A DNA stretch of 64,000 nt from CAZMGG01 sp964565715 (GTDB lineage: Bacteria; Planctomycetota; UBA1135; UBA2386): positions 16,967 to 80,966 of the forward strand of contig CAZMGG010000009.1 of the NCBI GenBank assembly GCA_964565715.1, written 5' to 3'. The notes beneath the pieces were generated by a model. It worked only from the letters and a program-made list of their open reading frames with translations, did not search any database and was not told the DNA's origin. This document shows, in pieces, positions 16,399 to 24,600 of this stretch. How positions within the stretch are numbered: position 1 is the first letter of the stretch; each line of letters begins with the position of its first letter. The translations under genes were made by a program, and so were the position numbers.

Positions 16399-17322
16399 AT
16401 GCGCACCGCATCCGCCGTGGTCTCCCTGTTCCTGCTGGCGGCGCTGCCGGCCCAGGGCGAGGAGGCCTTCCTGGCATTCCGCAAGGACGCCGACGCGGCG
16501 TTCACCGAGGCGAAGAAGACCAACAGGCGGGTCCTGGTCTACCAGGACTGGCCCGGTTGAAGCTCCTGCCAGGTCTTCGAGAGCCGGGCGCTCTTCGATC
16601 CCGCCACCGTGGCGATGGTGCAGCAGTTCTTCGTGCCGGTGATCACCGATCCGCCGTGGACGCCGCAGGCCCGCGCGCGGCGCAATGCTGCCCTGTGGGA
16701 CGAGTCCGAGGCGTGGAAGTCGGGTCCGCGCAGTCCGGAGATCGTGCTGCTGGCGCAACCGGACCGGAAGGCGGCCGCGCGCCTCGACTACTCGGACCTG
16801 AAGGAACCCGAGGCGCTGCAGGCGGCGCTGGTGGCGGTGCTGCTGCAGGACGGCGTCGACGTTCCGGCGGGGCTGCAGGCGGAGATCGCGCTGCGGGCGC
16901 GGCTGCGGGCCGGGGCGCGCGTGCTGCTGCACGATGCCGGCAAGACGGGCAAGGCCCTGGTCGACGGGATCGGTTCGAGGGAGCTGTGGAGCGGCGCGGA
17001 TGCGAGCGCTGCGCTGGATCTGCTCGACAAGGACGAGGCGACGGTGCGCGCCGAGGCCAAGGTGCTGGCGCACCGGCTGTTCGGCTGCGGCGAGCGGCTG
17101 GCGGCCAAGGACGACCTGCTGGCGGCGTTGGGGAAGGCGATGCGCGGCGACGGCGGCGGCAGCACCGAGGCGTTGTGGGCGCTGCAGGCGTGTCTGCGGG
17201 CACGGTTGCGGGCGCTGGTCGGCGACGGCGGCAAGGTGCCCGCGGAGCTGCGCGCGGAACTGCGGGAACTGGGCGTCGCCGTGCCGAAGGCCGCGGGCGG
17301 TGAGTCCAAGGCGCCCAGATGA
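16399..17322 (+). CDS. Predicted selenoprotein: exported thioredoxin-like protein with in-frame UGA (G-U-S-S-C)
   Basis: The frame from ATG 16399 to the TGA at 17320-17322 is 307 codons and contains exactly one internal stop, TGA at 16558-16560 (residue 54). Reading it as selenocysteine gives VLVYQDWPG-U-SSCQVFESRALF, the redox loop of a thioredoxin fold with U54 and C57. A signal peptide (SAVVSLFLLAALPAQG) precedes it, helices follow, and PRSPEIVLL supplies the expected cis-proline strand. Both sides of the UGA read as one fold with the same codon bias, so this is not a decayed gene. A SECIS-like hairpin lies at 16577-16598. The last four bases overlap the next gene's start. Without recoding the product would be a 53-residue stub. 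Cell-envelope redox function is inferred. Confidence 0.82.
16577..16598 (+). promoter_or_regulatory. SECIS-like stem-loop downstream of UGA 16558
   Basis: Starting 16 bases after the UGA, UCGAGAGC pairs with GCUCUUCGA, with one extra U on the 3' side, closing a 5-nt apical loop CGGGC at 16585-16589. The loop begins 25 nt after the UGA, and its second base is G. Published bacterial SECIS models ask for an apical loop of 3-14 nt lying roughly 16-37 nt after the UGA with a G in the first two loop positions; this fits. The same geometry occurs in the second UGA gene of this window. Confidence 0.7.
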
Positions 17323-17738
17323 CGGCATGGGGCGTCCTGCTGGTGGTGCTGGCCCTCGACGTGCTCGGCATCACCGCGGCGCTCTGGCTCGCCCGGCACG
17401 ATCGGCTGGCGCAGCAGCTTCAGCGGGCGGGCGACCGGTTCGGTATCTTCGCGGTGGTGCTGCTGCTGGTGCTGCCGCCCCTGTGGCTGCTGCTGCTGGT
17501 GGTGTGGTGGACGCGAGGCGTGGCGATCGGCTGGAGCCTGCTGGGGCCGCTGGCGGTGTCGCAGGTGGTGCCGCTCTCAGCGGGCGATTGGGTGGTGGTG
17601 GGGGCGGTGACGCTGGCGCTGCTGGCGGCGATGGCGGCGTTCCCGCTGCGGCCGCGCTGGTGGAGCGCGTGCCTGACGTCGGTCGGGTTGACCGTGTGGC
17701 TGTTCCTCGGGCTCGTGATCGTCGGCAGTGGCGTGTGA
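17319..17738 (+). CDS. Small integral membrane protein
   Basis: A 139-residue protein, nearly all hydrophobic, with about four transmembrane helices (WGVLLVVLALDVLGITAALWL; FAVVLLLVLPPLWLLLLVVWW; VVVGAVTLALLAAMAAF; VGLTVWLFLGLVIVG). Its ATG overlaps the stop codon of the UGA-containing thioredoxin-like gene by four bases, so the two are translationally coupled and likely work together, perhaps as a membrane redox pair. There are no cysteines in obvious pairs and no recognised family. It converges on the M48 protease gene 20 bases downstream. Confidence 0.75.
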   Translation: MTAWGVLLVVLALDVLGITAALWLARHDRLAQQLQRAGDRFGIFAVVLLLVLPPLWLLLLVVWWTRGVAIGWSLLGPLAVSQVVPLSAGDWVVVGAVTLALLAAMAAFPLRPRWWSACLTSVGLTVWLFLGLVIVGSGV

Positions 17739-17757
17739 ACGTCGCGCCGGAGCAGGT

Positions 17758-19695
17758 CTAGGCGACGGCCGGCGCGCCGCGCGGCGGCCAGACCGGCGGC
17801 AGCGGGCAGCCCCAGGACTCCGCGATGGCGCGGAGCAGCACGCCCTCGTCGGCCTGGACCACGCCGTCGTGACCGACGGCACGGGCGCAGGCCAGCAGGA
17901 TCTGCCGCCTGGCCAGCGGTGACGCAGCGTCCAGCCGGGTGAGCGCCGCGTCGAGCGCCGCCGGGTCGCACGCGCCGGCCGGAGCCAGCCGCAGCTTGTC
18001 GCCGATCGGATCGAGGGCCTGACAGCCTTCCTGGAAGGCGCGCTCGGCGGCGGCCTGGTCGTGCGGATGACCGAAGTGGGCCAGCACCGACAGCACCAGG
18101 GCCGTGTCGCCGGCCAGCGCCAGCAGCGGCGTCGCCGGCAGCCGGCGGCGCGCGGCCGCCTCGTCCGGCAGGGGCAGGTGGCGCTCGAGGGTCTTCAGCA
18201 GCACCAGTTCCAGCGGCGTGAGGCGCCCGTCGGCCAGCGCCAGCGCGCGCAGGTGCGAACGCAGCGCCTGCCGCTGCTCCGTGGCGAGGCCGCGCAGGGC
18301 CGGCACCGCCAGATCGAGGATCACCTGGCGCAGCTCGACCGGCAGCGGCTGCAGCTCGGCGGACAGACGGGCGGTCTCGTGGACGAAGTGCGGCTCGGCG
18401 CGCCGTTCGAGCAGGGCGAGCTGGGTGCGGCGGGCCTGCGGCTCGGCGTCGAGCAGCAGCGCGCAGCAGAGCGGCTGCGCCAGGGCGGTGCCGCGACAGG
18501 CGGCGTGGATCTCGAGCGGGACCCGGGCCAGCAAGGCCTTGGCGTGGGTCACCTGGATGGCAGACGGCTCGCCGATGGACTGCACGATGGCGGCCGGCAG
18601 AAGACCGGCGACCGCCGGGGCGGTGACGCCGGCCGGGCCGATGACGCGGCTCTGGGCGGCGGCGTTGGCGGCGGCAGGGCGATCCTGCTGGGCGGTCAGT
18701 TCGCTGCGGAAGCCCGGCAGCACGCGCTCGATGCGTTCGTCGATCGGCGGATGGGTGGCGAGCACCGAGCCGAACCAGGACGCGACGCCGTTGGCGAACA
18801 GCATGTGGCTCGCCTCCTCCGCGTGCGCGCTCTGCAGGCGCGAGCCCAGGCCGGCGATGCGGGCCAGCGCCAGGCCGAGGCCACGCGGGTTGCGGGTGTA
18901 CTGCACGGCGGCGGCGTCGGCGAGGAACTCGCGCTGGCGCGAGACGGCGGCCTTGATGATGCGGGCGCAGAGGACGCCGAGCCAGCCGATGACGATCAGG
19001 CCGACGCCCAGGAGGACCAGGGCGGCGGCGCCGCCGTCCTTGCCGCCGCGGCCGCGGATGCGACCGCGGCCGGTCGTCTCGACGACGATGCGGCCGATGG
19101 TGGCGATCACCAGGATGCCGAACAGCATGCCCATCAGGCGGATGTTGAGGCGCATGTCGCCGTGCGCGATGTGCGAGAACTCGTGGGCGACGACGCCCTG
19201 CAGCTCGTCGCGATCGAGGCGTTCGAGCAGGCCGCGGGTGACGGCGACGGCGGCGTCGGAGGGGCCCCAGCCGGCGGCGAAGGCGTTCATGCCGGCCTCG
19301 CGGTCGAGCACGAAGACCTGCGGCACCGGGTTGCCCGAGGCGATGGCCATCTCCTCGACGACGTTGATCAGGGTGCGTTCGCGGAGGTCGTCGGTGGCGG
19401 GGTCGACTGGACGGCCGCCGAGCATGGTGGCGACGAAGGCGCCGCCGGCGCGGAGCTGGCGGACCTTGTAGGTGCTGGCGACGAAGACGATGGTGCCGGT
19501 GGTGGCGGCGACCGCCAGCAGCACGTCGGGCTGCCAGAGGCCGCTGTCGAAGCGGTCGCGGGCGCCGAACGCCAGCAGGGCCCAGGCCACCAGGAGGTAG
19601 ATGAGGGTCACCATCGCCAGCAGCGCCACGGCGAACCAGAGGAGGAAGCGGCGCGTGTTGCGCACGGCCTCGGCCTGCCGGCCGAAGAAGTCCAT
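17758..19695 (-). CDS. M48 (HtpX-like) membrane metalloprotease with TerB-like C-terminal region
   Basis: A 645-residue protein from ATG 19695. Two N-terminal membrane helices (FLLWFAVALLAMVTLIYLLV and VLLAVAATTGTIVFVA) precede a zinc-protease domain with VAHEFSHIAHGD: His171 and His175 are ligands and Glu172 is catalytic. Two further hydrophobic stretches lie near LMGMLFGILVIATIG and ALVLLGVGLIVIGWLGVL, and REFLADAAAVQYTRNP provides the third ligand. The last 250 residues are an added helical region in which ALADGRLTPLELVLLKTLERH and GVVQADEGVLLRAIAE look like TerB-type acidic-loop repeats. HtpX-type enzymes degrade misfolded membrane proteins. The start lies 5 bases after the stop of the methyltransferase gene, indicating an operon. 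Confidence 0.88.
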   Translation of the reverse strand: MDFFGRQAEAVRNTRRFLLWFAVALLAMVTLIYLLVAWALLAFGARDRFDSGLWQPDVLLAVAATTGTIVFVASTYKVRQLRAGGAFVATMLGGRPVDPATDDLRERTLINVVEEMAIASGNPVPQVFVLDREAGMNAFAAGWGPSDAAVAVTRGLLERLDRDELQGVVAHEFSHIAHGDMRLNIRLMGMLFGILVIATIGRIVVETTGRGRIRGRGGKDGGAAALVLLGVGLIVIGWLGVLCARIIKAAVSRQREFLADAAAVQYTRNPRGLGLALARIAGLGSRLQSAHAEEASHMLFANGVASWFGSVLATHPPIDERIERVLPGFRSELTAQQDRPAAANAAAQSRVIGPAGVTAPAVAGLLPAAIVQSIGEPSAIQVTHAKALLARVPLEIHAACRGTALAQPLCCALLLDAEPQARRTQLALLERRAEPHFVHETARLSAELQPLPVELRQVILDLAVPALRGLATEQRQALRSHLRALALADGRLTPLELVLLKTLERHLPLPDEAAARRRLPATPLLALAGDTALVLSVLAHFGHPHDQAAAERAFQEGCQALDPIGDKLRLAPAGACDPAALDAALTRLDAASPLARRQILLACARAVGHDGVVQADEGVLLRAIAESWGCPLPPVWPPRGAPAVA

Positions 19696-19700
19696 GGTCC

Positions 19701-20294
19701 TCACGGCAGGGTCTCCAGTTCGAAGGTGGTGAGGCCGCTGCGGCGGGCCAGGAACAGGCCGCCGCCCAGGTTGCTGAAGGACCGGCGCAGGCGATGGCGA
19801 TACCACTCGCCGCTGCGCAGGTGGACGTCGGTGTCGGTGACCGACAGGTCGGCGTTGCCGCGCACGTCGGCCGCGGTGAGCGCCTCCAGGTAGAGGGCGG
19901 TGCCGGTGAGGCGACCCAGGTTGGCGAGGGCCCGGGCGGCGTTGCGGTCGGTGAGGTACTGCATGACTCCCTGGCAGATCACCAGATCGAAGGTGCGGCC
20001 AGGCGCGTAGTCCACGACCGAGCCCTGCTCCCAGCCGTGCGCCTGGCAGAGGTAGTCGGAGACCTCGACGCCCCGGTAGCTGGCCTGGGGGAAGTGGCGG
20101 CGGCAGACCGGCCGCCAGAAGCCCCGACCGCAGCCCAGATCGAGCACGGAGCGGACCCGGGCGCCGAGGAAGGCCAGGTAGCCGGCGACGAAGCGGCCCA
20201 GGCGGGCGGTGTCCTGGGGCCCGGCGACGCGGGTCGTCGGGTCGTCGTAGAAACGGCGGTAGTAGTCGGCGTCGAAGCGGGCCGGTCGGGCCAT
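19701..20294 (-). CDS. SAM-dependent methyltransferase (class I)
   Basis: A 197-residue protein from ATG 20294. SVLDLGCGRGFW is motif I of class I methyltransferases, YRGVEVSDYLCQ is the acidic motif II loop, and FDLVICQGVMQYL corresponds to motif IV. The C-terminal part is short (ADVRGNADLSVTDTDVHLRS), as in small-molecule methyltransferases. The substrate cannot be told. It is the first gene of a two-gene unit with the M48 protease downstream, and its start faces infA across a 115-base divergent region. Confidence 0.85.
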   Translation of the reverse strand: MARPARFDADYYRRFYDDPTTRVAGPQDTARLGRFVAGYLAFLGARVRSVLDLGCGRGFWRPVCRRHFPQASYRGVEVSDYLCQAHGWEQGSVVDYAPGRTFDLVICQGVMQYLTDRNAARALANLGRLTGTALYLEALTAADVRGNADLSVTDTDVHLRSGEWYRHRLRRSFSNLGGGLFLARRSGLTTFELETLP

Positions 20295-20320
20295 GGCGGT
20301 GGGGGAGTTCGTCCGGGAGC

Positions 20321-20350
20321 TTGCCGCGTTCCCGGCCCCGTACCTAGAAT
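20321..20350 (+). promoter_or_regulatory. infA: Candidate sigma-70 promoter for infA-egtD
   Basis: TTGCCG (20321-20326) and TAGAAT (20345-20350) are separated by 18 bases and lie 59 bases before the GTG start of infA. They match the -35 TTGACA at four of six and the -10 TATAAT at five of six positions, and stand out in very GC-rich DNA. Predicted from sequence only. Confidence 0.45.
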
Positions 20351-20408
20351 CTCCGCCCTTTCCCCCCTGCGTTTCCGGCGCGGCTGCCGCGCCCCCACCG
20401 GAGTATTT

Positions 20409-20624
20409 GTGCCGAAGGAAGAAGCCATCGTCCTCGAAGGCACGGTCGTCGAGACCCTTGCCAACACCAAGTTCCGCATCCAGATCGACAGCGGCCACCA
20501 GATCCTCGCCCACATCTCGGGCAAGATGCGGCGTCACTACATCCGCATCATCCCGGGTGACCGGGTGACCGTCGAAGTGTCGCCCTACGACCTCACCCGC
20601 GGCCGGATCGTCTACCGCGGCTGA
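20409..20624 (+). CDS. infA: Translation initiation factor IF-1
   Basis: A 71-residue S1-like OB-fold protein, the normal size of IF-1, which binds the ribosomal A site during initiation. The start is GTG at 20409 with GGAG a few bases upstream; the encoded PKEEAIVLEGTVVETLANTKF, HQILAHISGKMRRHYIRI and GDRVTVEVSPYDLTRGRI blocks are the standard IF-1 signatures. Its stop codon overlaps the ATG of egtD by one base, so the two are translationally coupled, an unusual partner for infA. Confidence 0.96.
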   Translation: MPKEEAIVLEGTVVETLANTKFRIQIDSGHQILAHISGKMRRHYIRIIPGDRVTVEVSPYDLTRGRIVYRG

Positions 20625-21580
20625 TGGACGCGCGGGGCGGCCCCGACGCCGGCCGGGCGGCGATGCTCGCCGAGGTGTTGGCCGGGCTGGAACGGCCCGA
20701 CCGCCTGCTGCCCTGCAAGTACTTCTACGACCAGCACGGCAGCGCCCTGTTCGAGCGGATCTGCGAGCTGCCGGAGTACTACCTGACGCGCACCGAGCTG
20801 GCGCTGATGCGGCGGGAGGCGGGCGCGATGGCTGACGCGCTGGGCGAACGGGTGCGGCTGGTGGAGTTCGGCAGCGGCAGCAGCACCAAGACCCGGCTGC
20901 TGCTGGATGCGCTGCGGCGGCCCGCGGCCTACGTGCCCGTCGACCTGGCGGCGGACCAGCTCGCCGCGGCCTGCGACGAGCTGCGGGCGCGCTATCCGGG
21001 CCTGCCGGTGCAGCCGGTCTGCGCCGACTACTCGGGGCCGTTCGTGCTGCCGGCCGCGCCGGCGGGGGCGGGCGCCACGGTCTGCTACTTCCCGGGTTCG
21101 ACCATCGGCAACTTCACCGCCGACGAGGCGGCGGCGTTCCTGCGGCGGGTGGCGGCCCTGGTCGGGGCCGGCGGCATGCTGCTGGTGGGCGCCGACCTGC
21201 GGAAGGACGTAGGCGTGCTGCTGCCCGCCTACGACGACGGGGAGGGCGTGACGGCGGCGTTCAACCACAACCTGCTGCGGCGGGCCAACGCCGAGCTGGG
21301 CGCCGACTTCGTGATCGGCCAGTTCGCGCACCGCGCGATCTGGAACGGCCTCGCCGGGCGGATCGAGATGCAGCTGGTCAGCCGCTGCGCGCAGACCGTG
21401 CGGATCGGCGCGCGCGAGTTCCCGTTCCGGCGCGGCGAGATCCTGACCACCGAGTACTCGCACAAGTACACGCTGCCGGGGTTCGCGCAGATCGCCGCGG
21501 CCGGCGGCTTCGCGGTGGAACGGGTCTGGACCGACGATCGGCAGTGGTTCAGCGTGCAGCTCCTGCGGGCGCGGGCATGA
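20624..21580 (+). CDS. egtD: L-histidine N-alpha-methyltransferase
   Basis: A 318-residue methyltransferase of the EgtD (DUF2260) family, which trimethylates histidine to hercynine, the first step of ergothioneine synthesis. The family signatures are all present: KYFYDQHGSALFERICELPEYY near the start, LVEFGSGSSTKT as the SAM-binding motif I, YFPGSTIGNF with the substrate-binding asparagine, AYDDGEGVTAAFNHN, and ILTTEYSHKYT with the Glu and Ser that contact histidine in the mycobacterial enzyme. EgtB, the sulfoxide synthase normally encoded beside EgtD, is not in the window. The gene overlaps infA by one base, and a polyketide synthase gene follows 102 bases later. Histidine is the likely but unproven substrate. 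Confidence 0.9.
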   Translation: MDARGGPDAGRAAMLAEVLAGLERPDRLLPCKYFYDQHGSALFERICELPEYYLTRTELALMRREAGAMADALGERVRLVEFGSGSSTKTRLLLDALRRPAAYVPVDLAADQLAAACDELRARYPGLPVQPVCADYSGPFVLPAAPAGAGATVCYFPGSTIGNFTADEAAAFLRRVAALVGAGGMLLVGADLRKDVGVLLPAYDDGEGVTAAFNHNLLRRANAELGADFVIGQFAHRAIWNGLAGRIEMQLVSRCAQTVRIGAREFPFRRGEILTTEYSHKYTLPGFAQIAAAGGFAVERVWTDDRQWFSVQLLRARA

Positions 21581-21682
21581 TCGGTGGCCCCGTTGGCATC
21601 GGCCGTGCCGGGCCGGTGCCGGCGGGCCTGGACCCGGCCCCCGCCAACTGCCGATCCAGGACGGTCCGCAATCCGTGATCCG

Positions 21683-24600
21683 ATGAACACCGACATCGCC
21701 GTCGTCGGCCTCGCCTGCCGCCTGCCCGGAGCCCGCGATCCGGCGGCGCTGTGGCGGCTGCTGCGCGAGGGGCGGGATGCGCGGGTGACGTTCTCCGACG
21801 ACGAACTGCGGGCGCGGGGCGTGCCGGAGACGCTGCTGCAGGACCCGGCCTACGTGAAGGCCGGCATGCCGTTGCCGGACATCGACCAGTGGGACGCCGG
21901 TTTCTTCGGCATGAGTCCGCGCGACGCCGCCCTGATGGATCCGCAGCACCGGGTCTTCCTGGAGGTGGCGTGGGAGGCGCTCGAGCACGGCGGCCATCCG
22001 CCGGATCGCTTCGACGGGCGGGTGGGCGTGTTCGCCGGCTGCGGCATGGACACCTACCTGCTGCACAACATCCTGACCAATCCGGACCTGGTGCAGTCGG
22101 TGGGGATGTTCCTGATCCGGCACACCGGCAACGACAAGGACTTCCTCGCCACCCGGACCAGCTACCAGTTCGACCTGCGTGGTCCCAGCGTCAACGTGGT
22201 CACGGCCTGCTCGACGTCGCTGGTGGCGATCCACCAGGCGGTGCAGAGCCTGCTGGCGGGCGAATGCGACCTGGCACTCGCCGGCGGCGTGACGATCCTG
22301 GTGCCGCCGGACGGCCACTGCCGTGCGTTCGATGCGGATGCCCGCGGCACGGTGTTCGGCAACGGTGCGGGCGTGGTGGCCCTGCGGCGACTCGACGACG
22401 CGCTGCGCGACGGCGACACGATCCACGCGGTGATCGCGGGCTCGGCGGTCAACAACGACGGCGCCCGCAAGGTCAGCTTCATGGCGCCGAGCGTCGACGG
22501 CTACGCCGAGGTGGTGGCCGAGGCGTTGACCATGGCGGACCTGCCGGCGGACGCCCTGCAGTACGTGGAGGCGCACGGCACCGGCACCTCGGTGGGCGAC
22601 CCGATCGAGATCGAGGCGCTGAGCCAGGCCTTCAAGGTGACGACGCCGAAGCTCGGCTTCTGCGGCATCGGCTCGATCAAGACCAACATCGGTCACCTGG
22701 ACGCGGCGGCGGGCGTGGCGGGGTTCCTGAAGCTGGTGCTGGCGCTGCGGCACGGCGAGATCCCGGCCAGCCTCAACTTCCGGCGGCCGAACCGCCTGAT
22801 CGATTTTGCGGCGACGCCGTTCCGCGTGGTGGCGCGGCACGAGCCCTGGCCCGAGACCGGCGGGCGGCCGCGGGCGGGCGGCGTCAGCTCGCTGGGCGTC
22901 GGCGGCACCAACTGCCACGTCGTCGTGCGGGAGGCGCCGGCCCTGCCGGCGCCCGCGCCGGCGTATCCGCGCCGCTGCCACCTGCTGCCGCTGTCGGCGC
23001 GCTCGGCCGAGGCGCTGCGGCAGGGCTGCCAGGACCTGGCGCGGCACTTCGGCCCGCACGGCGAGGGTGCGGGCCAGGACCTCACCGATGCGGCCTGGAC
23101 CCTGCAGGTCGGCCGCAAGGAGTTCGCCCACCGCGCCTTCGCGGTGGTGGCGGACGGCGCCGAGGCGGCGACGGCACCGGCCCTGCTCACGCCCGAAGGC
23201 CCGGCCCTGGCCCGCCGCGCCCCGGACCGGCCGCCGTCGGTGGTGTTCCTGTTCCCCGGCGGCGGCGCCCAGCATCCGGGCATGGGCAGCGACCTCTACC
23301 GGCACGAGCCCGAGTACCGCCGCGCCGCCGACGAGTGCCTCGCCGTGCTGGCGCCGGACGTGCGCGACGAGATCGCGGCGTTGCTGTTCGGGCCCGGGTC
23401 GACGCAGCCCGACGAACGGGCCCGCGAGGCCATGCAGCGCACGGCGATCGCCCTGCCGGCCCTGTTCCTCACCGAGTACGCGCTGGCCCGCACCCTCATG
23501 GCGTGGGGCGTGCAGCCCGACGCGCTGCTCGGCCACAGCATGGGCGAGTACGTCGCCGCCTGCCTCGCCGGCGTGTTCACCGTCGCCCAGGCCATCCAGG
23601 TCGTGCGGCTGCGCGGCGAGCTGCTGGAACGGATCGAGGCCGGCGCCATGGTCAGCGTGCCGCTGTCGGCCCGCGACGTCAGCGGGCTGGCCAACGGCGA
23701 GCTGTCGGTGGCGGCCAGCAACGGCCCCAACCTGTGCGCGGTGGCGGGTCCCCTGCCGGCGATCGAACGCTTCGAACGCGAACTGCAGGGCCGCGCGGTG
23801 GAGTTCCAGCGGCTGCACATCCAGGTGGCGGCGCACAGCCACCTGCTGGAGCCGGTGCTCGACGAGTTCCGGCAGGGGCTGCGGCGCCTCGCGCTCGGCA
23901 CGCCGCGGATCCCGTTCGTGTCCAACGTCACCGGCGACTGGATCGATCCGGAACGCGCCGCGTCCGCCGACTACTGGGTCGATCACCTGCGGCACACGGT
24001 GCGGTTCCAGGAGGGCGTCGCCACGGTGCTGGCGCAGGCGACGGAGCGCGCCTTCGTCGAGGTCGGACCGGGCCGCGCGCTCACCAGCCTGGTGCGGATG
24101 CATCCCGACGCGCAGAAGGCCGCCCTGATCGCGGCGATGCCGCACCCGAAGGACCAGACGCCGAGCGATCGCGTGGCGGTCGACGCGCTGGGCCGCCTGT
24201 GGCAGGCCGGGGTGACGCCGGACTGGCGCGCCTTCCAGGGCGGGGCGCGGCGCCGCGTGCCGCTGCCGACCTACCCGTTCCAGCGCCGGCGCCACTGGAT
24301 CGACCAGGGCCACGCGCTGGTGCACGAGGGCGTGCTGCGCGGCGACGGCGAGGACAGCAACCTGCCGGGCCGCCTGCCGGCCACCGAGTGGTTCCGCGTC
24401 CTGACCTGGAAGGCGCAGCCGCTGCCGGGCGACCTGCGGCCCGCCGCGGACCAGCGCTGGCTGGTGGTCGGCGACGGCGCGGGCTTCGGCGCGGCGGTGG
24501 CGAAGGCGCTGCGCGAACAGGGCGCCATGGCGCACCACACGCCGGCCGATGCCGACTGGGGCGCGGTCCTCGACGGCCTGCAGCGGGGCTCCGGCCTGCC

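Noticed and set aside
16561..17322. UGA at 16558 as a plain stop, with a separate downstream gene starting at ATG 16609
   Set aside because: The downstream piece would lack the first strand of the thioredoxin fold and the redox loop, and the upstream piece would be a useless 53-residue stub. The join at the redox position and the hairpin favour Sec.
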